A stretch of DNA of 36,689 nucleotides from Bacteroidaceae bacterium (GTDB taxonomy: Bacteria > Bacteroidota > Bacteroidia > Bacteroidales > Bacteroidaceae). Made by a program: the position numbers and the translations under genes. Numbering within the stretch: the first letter of the stretch is position 1; each line of letters starts with the position of its first letter. Positions 7,805 to 16,462 of this stretch are shown one piece after another. Below the pieces are notes generated by a model. The model worked only from the letters and a program-made list of their open reading frames with translations. It was not told the origin of the DNA and did not search any database. The stretch lies in assembly GCA_017615835.1 (NCBI GenBank), contig JAFZZI010000023.1, positions 1-36,689 of the forward strand, in the 5' to 3' direction.

Positions 7805-10800
7805 ATGAAGAAAACTCTTGTTAGCATATTGTCAGTTGCCGCAGCCGTCATACTTGCCGGTTGTACGGAAGAGAGAATGAACAGTGGCCTTGAGGGCACA
7901 ATTTCCTATAAGGCTTCCATCGCATCGAATGGCGGCATTCATACCCGCAGTACAGTCACCGACGGTTCGGTTGACCTCCTTTCCGAGGACGGCGACACAA
8001 TCTTCCTTGTCAGTAGCGTCAGCCCGACGACTGCGAACGGTGAAGGCGCAATGACCAGAGGTACAATGTACAACACTACGGGCGAAGACCAGCCTCTCGA
8101 AATATACAGTGGCATTGCAGACGGAATAACCGCAGAGTTTACTGCTGCCGCATATAACGGCAGCACTGCCTTCTTCAGCCCTGTCAGCCAGACAATTTCC
8201 TACTCAGCCCCGGAAGTCAGGTGGATTCCCGAGAAAAACTATGTCTGGCAGGACAATCAGGAACTCACTCTCTATGCATACGTTCCCTCTACGATAAACT
8301 ACACGTATGTCGCAAACCTGGGCATGTCAGCTGGCGGCATAGGTTTCTCCTATACCGTGCCTGAGTCAGCAGCTGCCCAGAAGGACATACTTTTGGGCTA
8401 TTACAGAGGAACCGGCGGAGGCACAGGGACAGCTGACATCAAATTCTACCACCCGCTTACAGCTGTCAAGTTCAGGCTTGGGTCATTCAAGAGCAGCAAC
8501 GTCACTATCAAGAGCATCTCGCTCGAGGGAGTGTATCCCGACGGTACTGTCAGTTTCTCCGCAGGCAACTCCACGTGGAGCGGATTCGGTTCGACAAAGA
8601 CAGACCTTATTCAGGATAATCTTGGCTTTGCGGCCAGTGATGCCAATTATGATCTGCAGGTCGGAGTCCCGTTCATCATAATACCACAGGAGTTCTCGTC
8701 TCAGTCGCCCGTCATCATCCGTGTAGTCACTACAGGCGATGTTACATACACAGCCAGGCTGACAGTCGGCGGTTGGCAGGCCGGCAAATCGTACACATAC
8801 CTGATAGGTGATACACGCAAGTTCTTTGACGAACCCAACGTCGAAGGCAATGTCATCAGCGAGGATGCGTACAACTTCAACAACGGTCAGAATCCGTTGG
8901 GCGGCTGGCACTTCAACGATTACAATCACAGCGATGCTACAGCCGAAAGGGTTATTCCCGGATTTGGAAGCAGTGTAGGTGCCCTCAAACTCACCAACAC
9001 CACATATCACTCAGATAATAGTCTGGAGCAGTTGTATTATGATCTGCAAGACCCGTTGCCCCGGGGCAGGTATAAACTCACATTCTATGCAAAGTCGGAA
9101 GCCGCTTCGTCCGAACTCCAGTTTGGAATGCAGCCCCAGTCTTCTGAATCAGGCAATGAGGTCACGGTAGGACCGGTTTCGCTCTCTTCCGAGTGGACCA
9201 GAAAGGAAATCGAATTCAATGTGACTTTTGACGGTGCACAAAAACTGTTCTTCAGTTTCGGAAGCATTGCCAATAATGCAGTTTTCCTTGACCGCATATC
9301 AGTTGTAAAGATTGAGGATACCGTTGAGGCGGAAAAACTTGCAACACCGGTAGTCTCCTGCACCAACAGCGAAGAACTTGAAACATCTCTCACGTTCAGT
9401 TGGGCTGATATAGACCATGCTGACGGCTATGCCATAAGTCTGAACGGCAACTATTGGGTGACAATAGGCGACGGCAACAGTCTGGGAGAGAATATAAGCT
9501 TCACTTCGGACGTATCAGGCAATCCTAATACGCTGACTCTGACCGGACTTGAGGCCGGCAGGAGATATACCTTGTACGTGATGGCACTGGGAGACGGAAC
9601 CAACTATGCAAACTCCGACTCCGGCAGCAATACCGGCAGGACAAAGGATGAAGGACAGCAAGTGGATCCCGGAACCAGGACATTGTGGGAAGGTTCGGTT
9701 ACCGCATCCTCGGATGGTGCCAAAGTTGATGTTGAACCCTCAGTATTCGGCGGCCTCACTGTAGGTGGAGCCATAACGTTCTCGGTCATCGGAGACGGCG
9801 GCTGGTGCAATATCTACGCATATCCGTGGACGCTGATCTGTTCAGGCAACAATAACGGTGAACCGGTTGTTCTTACTCAGGAGATGATTGACGCCCTGAA
9901 CGAGAACGGCCTTTACTTCCAGGGCGACGGCAAGACTCTTGTCACTATCAGCTACACTGCACCCGGCGATCATCCCGAGTATAATGAGCAGCCCAATGTC
10001 GAAGGCAATCTGTTGAATGATGATGCTTACAACTTCAACGTCGGCTCGATGGGCGGTTGGGAATTCCATCCCCAGAACCATGATTCCCAGAATGCCTCGG
10101 CAAGTATAGTTGAGGGTTATGACAACAGTGCCGGTGCACTCAAACTGCACAACTCGTCGGCCAAGAGCAACAACTACGAGGAACAGTTCTGGGTCTCTCC
10201 GATATCGGTTCCCGTCTCTCAAGGCAGGTACAAACTTACATTCTACGGAAAGGCAGGCAATGACGGGTTGAGGATCGAATTCGGAGCCCAGATTTCTCCG
10301 TATGACAGCAACAATTCCGAGGTTAAGGACATCAACTTCAACCTGACCACAAGCTGGCAGAAGTATGAGCGTGAGTTTGAAATTAACTTCGATGGTGTGA
10401 ACAAGTTCTACATCAACTTCGGCCAGACTGTCGGCGATCTCTATCTCGACCTTATCTCGGTGGTACCGGTCTCCAACGGCGGTCAGACACAGCTTGCCAC
10501 ACCTTCAAATGTGAGGTGCACTGCCCAGACAACCAACACCCTGACCTTCAGTTGGGATGCCGTTGCCAACGCCAGTGCCTACGAGGTCTTTGTCAACGGT
10601 GCATGGACCAACATCGGTAATGTTACAAGTTACACATGGTCTGGCCTGGATCCCGCTACCACCTACACCTTCAGGGTAAGGGCTGTCGGTCAGGGCAATT
10701 ACACGACTTCCGGCGAAGCCTCCTGTAACGGTACGACTCAAAGTGACGGCGGCTCCGGCGGCGAAGAACTCTACACTCTGTGGGAGGGGAGCACCAACAG

Positions 10801-11167
10801 TACCCTTTACCTCAACAATGACAATACCGGCAGTAAGCTGCGGACTTGGTTGAGTGATTTCAAGAGTACTGACAAACTGGTGCTTACCTATACGCTGAAT
10901 CCCAACGGCAACTACCCGGCCTCAGTAACGGTTGGTGCAAATAACAACAGCAACAATTGGGACATCGGAATAAGCGGTACCAGTATTGCCAATAACACCA
11001 CTTCTGTTACAATCGACCTCTCCGGCCTGGATTTGTCGGCAAGTGTGACTGACCAGGTTCAGTGGGATCACCCGACCAGGACTATAGAGGAAATACTGAA
11101 CCTTTACGGCTTGCGTATCGGAAGCGACTGGAGTGTTACCTTTACGAGCGTCAAAGTCCAGAGATAA
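7805..11167 (+). CDS. Giant fimbrillin-fused lipoprotein with a duplicated three-domain module
   Basis: A 1120-residue lipoprotein with lipobox ILAGC (C20). Residues 20-340 are fimbrillin-like (IHTRSTVTD, later FYHPLTAVKFRLG). The rest is two copies of one module, about 342-726 and 727-1120. Each starts NVEGN with a jelly-roll, CBM-like domain (GRYKLTFY, then W-K-EFN/EIN-F-DG and a DLISV/DRISV ending). Next comes a fibronectin III domain (ATPxxxC...TLTFSW near 508-612 and 894-978). Each ends in a beta domain opening with TLWEGS (about 624-722 and 987-1120). I infer a surface or fimbrial-tip adhesin that binds glycans. The module resembles add-on domains of Bacteroidetes glycoside hydrolases, but no catalytic domain is present. 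Confidence 0.8.
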   Translation: MKKTLVSILSVAAAVILAGCTEERMNSGLEGTISYKASIASNGGIHTRSTVTDGSVDLLSEDGDTIFLVSSVSPTTANGEGAMTRGTMYNTTGEDQPLEIYSGIADGITAEFTAAAYNGSTAFFSPVSQTISYSAPEVRWIPEKNYVWQDNQELTLYAYVPSTINYTYVANLGMSAGGIGFSYTVPESAAAQKDILLGYYRGTGGGTGTADIKFYHPLTAVKFRLGSFKSSNVTIKSISLEGVYPDGTVSFSAGNSTWSGFGSTKTDLIQDNLGFAASDANYDLQVGVPFIIIPQEFSSQSPVIIRVVTTGDVTYTARLTVGGWQAGKSYTYLIGDTRKFFDEPNVEGNVISEDAYNFNNGQNPLGGWHFNDYNHSDATAERVIPGFGSSVGALKLTNTTYHSDNSLEQLYYDLQDPLPRGRYKLTFYAKSEAASSELQFGMQPQSSESGNEVTVGPVSLSSEWTRKEIEFNVTFDGAQKLFFSFGSIANNAVFLDRISVVKIEDTVEAEKLATPVVSCTNSEELETSLTFSWADIDHADGYAISLNGNYWVTIGDGNSLGENISFTSDVSGNPNTLTLTGLEAGRRYTLYVMALGDGTNYANSDSGSNTGRTKDEGQQVDPGTRTLWEGSVTASSDGAKVDVEPSVFGGLTVGGAITFSVIGDGGWCNIYAYPWTLICSGNNNGEPVVLTQEMIDALNENGLYFQGDGKTLVTISYTAPGDHPEYNEQPNVEGNLLNDDAYNFNVGSMGGWEFHPQNHDSQNASASIVEGYDNSAGALKLHNSSAKSNNYEEQFWVSPISVPVSQGRYKLTFYGKAGNDGLRIEFGAQISPYDSNNSEVKDINFNLTTSWQKYEREFEINFDGVNKFYINFGQTVGDLYLDLISVVPVSNGGQTQLATPSNVRCTAQTTNTLTFSWDAVANASAYEVFVNGAWTNIGNVTSYTWSGLDPATTYTFRVRAVGQGNYTTSGEASCNGTTQSDGGSGGEELYTLWEGSTNSTLYLNNDNTGSKLRTWLSDFKSTDKLVLTYTLNPNGNYPASVTVGANNNSNNWDIGISGTSIANNTTSVTIDLSGLDLSASVTDQVQWDHPTRTIEEILNLYGLRIGSDWSVTFTSVKVQR
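8831..11164 (+). repeat. Tandem intragenic duplication (about 385-residue module, two copies)
   Basis: Copy 1 starts near 8831 and copy 2 near 9986. Both begin with a protein stretch of the form PNVEGN-(V/L)-(I/L)-x-(E/D)-DAYNFN. Domain order is identical in the two copies. Protein identity is clearly partial, so the duplication is not recent. Confidence 0.8.
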
Positions 11168-11277
11168 TATAAAGGTAACTCTCATCAGCCTTCGGCCGTA
11201 CGGAACTGCCATCCGGGCCGGAATGTGTTGCGGTGAGTTTCAACTTAGCATATATGGTGCTCTGTTTGCGGCTTGTT

Positions 11278-12450
11278 ATGAGAAGGTTGCTTGTCCTATT
11301 GGTAGCAATGACGGCCTGGGTGGCCTCCGTAGCCCAGGTTGAGATGTTCGGCCCTCTCTCCGGGGACAGGACGGACGACATTCTCTGTTTCCAGTTCGTC
11401 ATGAAACCGGCCGATTTCAGTCTTAGAGGGCCGGTGAAGTTAAGTTATTATGCAGAGGGATGGATGTACGAGGAGACACACCTCACAAGCGACATGAGTC
11501 GTTTCCTTCAACATCATCCGATGGAGCAGTACTATGAAGTCAAGTTTGACGAAAATGGTTCCATTACATATTTGTCGTATATTTTCCTGACCACATACAA
11601 GAAGAAGGAAACGGTACTCTTCAAGGAGCGCAACTATGAGTACGACAGCCAGGGCAGACTCTCGAAGTGCGTCAGCATGTTCAAGCCGATGGCCGGCTCC
11701 TGGAAAGAGGGTTGGGAAGGTATCTCCGACGATTATCTGCCCGACTTGCAGACAACTGCACACTACATCTATGGAACCGACGGCCGTCTCTCTAAGATTG
11801 AAATCTTTGACGACTTCACCGGTGTGCTGCGCTACTGCGCAGATTTCAGCTACCCTTCCGGATCTCAGGCCATTGCCGACGTAGTCTCCTACAACGAAAA
11901 GGGTACTAAACAGACATCGCGTGTACAGTACAGCTCGACTGCGACCATTGGCTCAGACAGCATCAGAACTGTCACCCGTACGGACAAGATTATTGTCAGG
12001 TCTCCCGGTGAGAATGCCTACAATGCACAGTGGAGGGAAGGTTTCGTCTATACCACCGAGACTGACAGGGAAGGGCGTCCTTTGCGCAACGTCCACACCA
12101 ATGACTCCGGTCAGTACCGTTACAGTCAGCAGTGGACCTACGATGCCGACGGAGACCTCGCTGACTACCGCTGGTCCAGAAAGACTCCAAACGGTGCCGA
12201 ACGCCGCAACGGATTCCTGTACAGTGCCAACTCACACGGTGACACCGTCCTTAAGAAAGAGATTTACGGCAAGAACTCTACCGTGATGGAGTACGAGTAC
12301 GATGACCATGACAACTGGACCTATCGTCACGACAGAACCAGTGACGGCACTACAACACAGGGCAACGAAACTCACTACACCCAGGAGAACTGGATTACCC
12401 GTGTTATTGAGTATTACGACGGAGACAAAGCCGAAGAGACCGGCGATTGA
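11278..12450 (+). CDS. Secreted YD/RHS-repeat-like protein
   Basis: A 390-residue protein starting MRRLLVLLVAMTAWVASVAQ, a signal peptide with a predicted signal peptidase I site before Gln. The mature part is beta-rich. It carries scattered, degenerate YD-repeat-like units: YEYDSQGRLSK, YIYGTDGRLSKIE, TYDADGDLADYRW and YEYDDHDNWTYR. It lacks the RHS core and any C-terminal toxin domain. I know no defined function; related proteins are common in Bacteroidales. A GTG 45 bases upstream would extend the frame but spoils the signal peptide, so I chose the ATG. It lies 110 bases downstream of the fimbrillin operon and may be co-transcribed or use its own weak promoter (TCTGTTTG at 11261-11268). 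Confidence 0.78.
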   Translation: MRRLLVLLVAMTAWVASVAQVEMFGPLSGDRTDDILCFQFVMKPADFSLRGPVKLSYYAEGWMYEETHLTSDMSRFLQHHPMEQYYEVKFDENGSITYLSYIFLTTYKKKETVLFKERNYEYDSQGRLSKCVSMFKPMAGSWKEGWEGISDDYLPDLQTTAHYIYGTDGRLSKIEIFDDFTGVLRYCADFSYPSGSQAIADVVSYNEKGTKQTSRVQYSSTATIGSDSIRTVTRTDKIIVRSPGENAYNAQWREGFVYTTETDREGRPLRNVHTNDSGQYRYSQQWTYDADGDLADYRWSRKTPNGAERRNGFLYSANSHGDTVLKKEIYGKNSTVMEYEYDDHDNWTYRHDRTSDGTTTQGNETHYTQENWITRVIEYYDGDKAEETGD

Positions 12451-12495
12451 GACCGCCGGCATCCGCGCAATGCTGCAAACAGCGCAGCTGTCCTT

Positions 12496-13146
12496 CTATT
12501 TCTGTCCGAAACTGAGGTCTCCGGCGTCACCGAGACCAGGTACGATATAGGCGTGACTGTTAAGACCCGGGTCGATGGCGGCGCACCACAGAGTAGTCTT
12601 TTCGTCAGGAAACATCTTGCATACATAATCGACACCCTGCTGTGCGGCAATGACCGATGCGAGGTGTATTGTTGACGGGGTGCCTTTCGACAGCAGTGCC
12701 CTGTATGCCAGATACATGCTGTTGCCGGTAGCAAGCATCGGGTCAACAAGTATCAGAGTCTTGCCTTCCAGTTCGGGCGATGCCAGATACTCAATGTGTA
12801 TGTCAAAGTTTACCTCGTCAAGATATTTCCGGTAAGCCGAAACAAAGGCGTTCTCACAGTGGTCAAAGTAGTTGTGGAACCCCTGGTGGAATGGAAGGCC
12901 GGCGCGGAAGACGGTTGCCAGCACGATGTTTTCGTCCGGAACGCTCTCGATGGCAGTTCCCAGCGGTGTCTGAACCTCCTTGGTAACATAGTTCAGTCTT
13001 TTGCTGACCTCAAGTGCCATGATTTCACCTATGCGCTCAAGATTGCGGCGGAACCGCATCTGGTCCTTCTGGATATTGACGTCGCGCAACTCGGACATGA
13101 ACTGGTTAAGGATTGAGTTCGTTTTGTTGAAATCTATAACCTCCAT
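12496..13146 (-). CDS. upp: Uracil phosphoribosyltransferase
   Basis: A 216-residue cytoplasmic enzyme that salvages uracil with PRPP to make UMP. It has the PRPP-binding loop VDPMLATGNS (134-143), an N-terminal RFRRNLERIGEIMALEVSKRL helix, VFRAGLPFHQGF, and a C-terminal Gly-rich uracil site, YIVPGLGDAGDLSFG, typical of Upp. Length is standard. It is convergent with the YD-repeat gene, with 45 bases between them, and is monocistronic. Confidence 0.96.
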   Translation of the reverse strand: MEVIDFNKTNSILNQFMSELRDVNIQKDQMRFRRNLERIGEIMALEVSKRLNYVTKEVQTPLGTAIESVPDENIVLATVFRAGLPFHQGFHNYFDHCENAFVSAYRKYLDEVNFDIHIEYLASPELEGKTLILVDPMLATGNSMYLAYRALLSKGTPSTIHLASVIAAQQGVDYVCKMFPDEKTTLWCAAIDPGLNSHAYIVPGLGDAGDLSFGQK

Positions 13147-13168
13147 ACACTTCTTTATTATGATTACG

Positions 13169-13176
13169 CAAATATA
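13169..13176 (-). promoter_or_regulatory. -7 element TATATTTG of the upp promoter
   Basis: Exact minus-strand TAnnTTTG match, 22 bases before the upp ATG, giving a short leader. An A-rich block lies upstream of it on the transcribed sense; no clear -33 TTTG. Confidence 0.6.
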
Positions 13177-13295
13177 CGTTTTTTTTATAATTCCCGATTG
13201 TAAAGTTCACTGTGCAGATGGTGTTATCAAATATTAAATGTCACAGCCATCAATGTTTTTGAAGGCGGTGAATGCTCATGAAAGCAAAAACGTAG

Positions 13296-13350
13296 TATCT
13301 TTGTAGCCGCTGGACAAGTGGTTTGGCGTTAAGTGCGCCCCAGCCGGTAC
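13296..13350 (+). promoter_or_regulatory. pckA promoter -7 element and structured 5' leader
   Basis: TATCTTTG at 13296-13303 is an exact -7 match, so transcription should begin near 13310. The first 40 bases of RNA could fold: GCTGG (13309-13313) pairs with CCAGC (13340-13344) around an inner GGCG/CGCC stem (13325-13328 and 13336-13339). A GGAGG follows at 13354-13358 but is 31 bases from the ATG, too far for an ordinary Shine-Dalgarno. The fold is by eye only. Confidence 0.5.
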
Positions 13351-13389
13351 TCAGGAGGAATTTTTAACCAAATAAACTACTAAAAAAGA

Positions 13390-14994
13390 ATGGCAAACAT
13401 TGATCTGAAAAAGTACGGAATCAGCGGCGTGACCGAGGTTCTCTACAACCCCACTTACGAAGTTCTTTACAATGAAGAGACGAAACCCGGACTGACCGGT
13501 TACGACAAGGGTCAGGTTACGGAACTGGGTGCTATCAACGTGATGACCGGCATCTACACCGGCCGCTCACCCAAGGACAAGTACATCGTAATGGACGAAA
13601 AGTCGAAGAACACCGTGTGGTGGAACACTCCTGAATATCCCAACGACAACCACGAACTGTCACAGGAGAACTGGAAGGCTCTGAAGGATCTTGCCCTTAA
13701 GCAGTTGTCAGGCAAGCGCCTCTTCGTTGTCGACGGTTTCTGCGGTACTCACAAGGACACCCGCATGAAGGTACGCTTCATCATGGAGGTGGCATGGCAG
13801 GCCCATTTTGTGACCAACATGTTCATTCGTCCCCAGAATCAGGCCGAGTTCGATCAGGAGCCCGATTTCGTGGTTTTCTGCGCTGCCAAGGCAAAAGTTG
13901 AAAACTTCAAGGAACTGGGTCTCCGTTCCGAGACTGCCGTTGCATTCAACGTCACCAGCAAGGAACAGGTTATCCTGAACACATGGTACGGCGGTGAAAT
14001 GAAGAAAGGACTCTTCTCTATGATGAACTACTTCCTGCCGCTTCAGGGTATCGCTTCAATGCACTGCTCTGCAAACACCGACATGAACGGCAAGAATACC
14101 GCCATATTCTTTGGCCTGTCCGGTACAGGTAAGACCACACTGTCAACCGACCCGAAACGTCTCCTTATAGGTGACGACGAGCACGGATGGGACGATGAGG
14201 GCGTGTTCAACCTCGAGGGCGGCTGCTATGCCAAAGTCATCAACCTTGACAAGGAGTCAGAGCCCGACATCTACAACGCCATCCGTCGTGACGCCCTTCT
14301 TGAGAATGTTACGGTAGATGCTGAAGGTAAGATTGATTTCGCCGACAAGAGCGTAACCGAGAACACCCGCGTCAGCTACCCGATCTATCACATCAACAAG
14401 ATTGTCCGTCCCGCATCCGAGGGTCCCGCAGCAAAGCAGGTCATCTTCCTGTCGGCCGACGCTTTCGGAGTCCTGCCTCCGGTGAGCATCCTCACCCCCG
14501 AGCAGACCAAGTACTACTTCCTGAGTGGCTTCACCGCCAAGTTGGCAGGTACTGAGCGCGGCATCACCGAACCCACCCCGACATTCTCTGCCTGCTTCGG
14601 CCAGGCTTTCCTTGAGCTTCATCCTACAAAGTATGCCGAGGAACTGGTAAAGAAGATGGAGAAGAGCGGTGCCAAGGCATATCTGGTCAACACCGGCTGG
14701 AACGGTACAGGCAAGCGTATCTCGATCCGTGATACCCGCGGCATCATCGATGCCATTCTGAACGGTTCTATCGACAAGGCTCCGACCAAGAAGATACCGT
14801 TCTTCGATTTCGAAGTTCCTACCAGGCTCGAAGGTGTTGACACCGGAATTCTCGATCCGCGCGACACCTACAAGAATGCATCTGAGTGGGAGGAGAAGGC
14901 CAAGGATCTGGCAGGCCGCTTTATCAAGAACTTCGCCAAGTACGAGGGCAATGCCGCCGGCAAGGCTCTGGTTGCAGCAGGTCCGAAACTCTGA
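13390..14994 (+). CDS. pckA: Phosphoenolpyruvate carboxykinase (ATP)
   Basis: A 534-residue cytoplasmic enzyme linking PEP and oxaloacetate with ATP/ADP. In anaerobic Bacteroidales it mainly runs toward oxaloacetate, fixing CO2 on the route to succinate and propionate. Motifs are complete: [11 protein letters not shown] near the N-terminus, the kinase-1a loop [16 protein letters not shown] near 239-254, the metal-binding [10 protein letters not shown], and the substrate-site region ENTRVSYPI. Length is normal. It has its own promoter and structured leader, and a strong intrinsic terminator follows the stop. The monocistronic layout fits a highly expressed central enzyme. Confidence 0.97.
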   Translation: MANIDLKKYGISGVTEVLYNPTYEVLYNEETKPGLTGYDKGQVTELGAINVMTGIYTGRSPKDKYIVMDEKSKNTVWWNTPEYPNDNHELSQENWKALKDLALKQLSGKRLFVVDGFCGTHKDTRMKVRFIMEVAWQAHFVTNMFIRPQNQAEFDQEPDFVVFCAAKAKVENFKELGLRSETAVAFNVTSKEQVILNTWYGGEMKKGLFSMMNYFLPLQGIASMHCSANTDMNGKNTAIFFGLSGTGKTTLSTDPKRLLIGDDEHGWDDEGVFNLEGGCYAKVINLDKESEPDIYNAIRRDALLENVTVDAEGKIDFADKSVTENTRVSYPIYHINKIVRPASEGPAAKQVIFLSADAFGVLPPVSILTPEQTKYYFLSGFTAKLAGTERGITEPTPTFSACFGQAFLELHPTKYAEELVKKMEKSGAKAYLVNTGWNGTGKRISIRDTRGIIDAILNGSIDKAPTKKIPFFDFEVPTRLEGVDTGILDPRDTYKNASEWEEKAKDLAGRFIKNFAKYEGNAAGKALVAAGPKL

Positions 14995-15019
14995 TGAGTC
15001 ATCCGAATCATTAAACTTC

Positions 15020-15066
15020 AGAAGGACGCTCTTTCCGCCGGACGGGGGCAGCGTCCTTCTTTTTCT
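15020..15066 (+). terminator. Intrinsic terminator after pckA
   Basis: An 11-bp perfect stem, AGAAGGACGCT (15020-15030) with AGCGTCCTTCT (15050-15060), followed by TTTTCT. It lies 26 bases after the pckA stop. Confidence 0.88.
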
Positions 15067-15095
15067 ATTAACATAAATACGTAAAGTCAATTGTT

Positions 15096-15698
15096 ATGAA
15101 GAGATTCTTTTTCACCCTGGTTGCACTCTGCGCCATAGTCGTTGCTCAGGCACAGCCCGGTATGGGCGGTGGCATGGGTATGGGCGGCGGTATGCGCATG
15201 GGCGGCGGTATGGGTATGGGCGGCGGAATGATGATGCGCGGCGGCATGATGCCAGGCATGAACCCCGATGAGAAACCGTTCTATCAGAACGAGTCCGATT
15301 CTATTGTGCAGGCCTGCCTGTACGACCTTCCCTTCTTTGTCGATTCCAAAAAGGTAGACAAATTCAGAAAACTTGTCAAAATGGAGTACGAAGAGGTCTG
15401 CCGCTCAATGCAGATGTCGGTTATCGAAAACCTTCTGACCAACCAGATGGCCGCCAATGGAGGCCGCATGGCAGGACCCGGCTACGGTTTCGCCGGTGAC
15501 AGTGAGCAGAAGGATCTTGACCAGGAGGCTATCCGCAAGAATGTGGACAGCATTACCGCCAAGTATGCCAAGAAATACAAGAAGATGCTTGACCCCGACC
15601 AGTTTGAACAGTGGAACGTCATTCAGGATAAACGCTACGGCAGGGGTATGGGCTTTCTTCTCGCACACGTTTACGAAAACAGCAGTATAGATTTCTGA
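15096..15698 (+). CDS. Secreted protein with a Met/Gly-rich repeat tract
   Basis: A 200-residue protein. The signal peptide ends VVAQA with Gln at +1. Residues 22-55 are nearly perfect six-residue units of the form GMGGGM, with 13 Met in 34 residues. The remaining 145 residues look helical and charged, and end with KYKKMLDPDQFEQWNVIQDKRYGR. That pattern recalls Spy/CpxP-like (LTxxQ) periplasmic proteins of Bacteroidetes, but only weakly. Met-rich tracts can bind Cu(I); with no CxxC or His cluster here, that is only a guess. The stop overlaps the dapB start by one base, which places it in the dapB-lepB operon. No TAnnTTTG is seen before it, so the promoter is unclear. Confidence 0.8.
   Translation: MKRFFFTLVALCAIVVAQAQPGMGGGMGMGGGMRMGGGMGMGGGMMMRGGMMPGMNPDEKPFYQNESDSIVQACLYDLPFFVDSKKVDKFRKLVKMEYEEVCRSMQMSVIENLLTNQMAANGGRMAGPGYGFAGDSEQKDLDQEAIRKNVDSITAKYAKKYKKMLDPDQFEQWNVIQDKRYGRGMGFLLAHVYENSSIDF
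15159..15260 (+). repeat. 18-base coding tandem repeat (GMGGGM units)
   Basis: About five consecutive 18-base units encode GMGGGM, with variants RMGGGM and MMRGGM. Tandem DNA of this kind can change copy number in frame. Confidence 0.8.
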
Positions 15699-16453
15699 TG
15701 CGCATAGCATTGATAGGATATGGCAGAATGGGTCATGAGATAGAGCGCATTGCTTTGTCCCGTGGCCATTCGGTTGTCTGCAGGATAGACATCGACAACC
15801 AGCAGGACTTTGAGAGTGAAGCGTTCCGCAACGCAGATGTTGCGATTGAGTTTACGGCTCCCATGCAGGCTCACGGCAATGTGCTCAAGGCCTTTGCCGC
15901 CGGGGTCAAGGTGGTCAGCGGCAGTACCGGCTGGATGGATGAACATAGAAGTGAAATGCAGGCACTCTGTGCAGATGGCCGCAATACCCTGTTCTGGTCA
16001 AGCAATTTCAGCCTCGGTGTGGCACTGTTCGCGATGACCAGCAGGTATCTGGCGAAACTAATGAACGCCTATCCCATGTATGATGTCAGTATGAGCGAGA
16101 CTCACCATGTGCACAAGCTTGACGCCCCGAGCGGTACAGCCATTACGCTGGCACAGGACATCGTCAGTGAACTGGATCGCAAGACCGGCTGGACCAGGGG
16201 AACATTGCTGTCCGCCGACGGAACACTGTCGGGTCAGTCAGTCTGTCCGGCCGATATGTTGCGCATCGACTCTGTGCGCGAGGGCGAAGTCCCCGGCATC
16301 CATACCATCACCTACAGCAGCGATGCCGATGAGATAACAGTCTCGCATAGCGCAAAGAACCGCACCGGCCTTGCTCTCGGTGCAGTACTTGCCGCTGAAT
16401 ATACGGCCACTCACAGTGGTTTCCTGACTATGAACGATTTATTGCAATTCTGA
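15698..16453 (+). CDS. dapB: 4-hydroxy-tetrahydrodipicolinate reductase
   Basis: A 251-residue cytoplasmic enzyme that reduces 4-hydroxy-tetrahydrodipicolinate with NAD(P)H in lysine and meso-diaminopimelate synthesis. It has the Rossmann start MRIALIGYGRMGHEIE, the GSTGW segment, SNFSLGVALF, and the catalytic motif SETHHVHKLDAPSGTAI with its paired His and Lys. It is a little shorter than the E. coli enzyme, as usual in Bacteroidetes. The start overlaps the previous stop (TGATG). lepB follows after 9 bases. Confidence 0.96.
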   Translation: MRIALIGYGRMGHEIERIALSRGHSVVCRIDIDNQQDFESEAFRNADVAIEFTAPMQAHGNVLKAFAAGVKVVSGSTGWMDEHRSEMQALCADGRNTLFWSSNFSLGVALFAMTSRYLAKLMNAYPMYDVSMSETHHVHKLDAPSGTAITLAQDIVSELDRKTGWTRGTLLSADGTLSGQSVCPADMLRIDSVREGEVPGIHTITYSSDADEITVSHSAKNRTGLALGAVLAAEYTATHSGFLTMNDLLQF

Positions 16454-16462
16454 CGATTATAT

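Noticed and set aside
11278-12450. RHS/polymorphic toxin
   Set aside because: Too short, no core domain, no variable C-terminal toxin and no immunity gene next to it.
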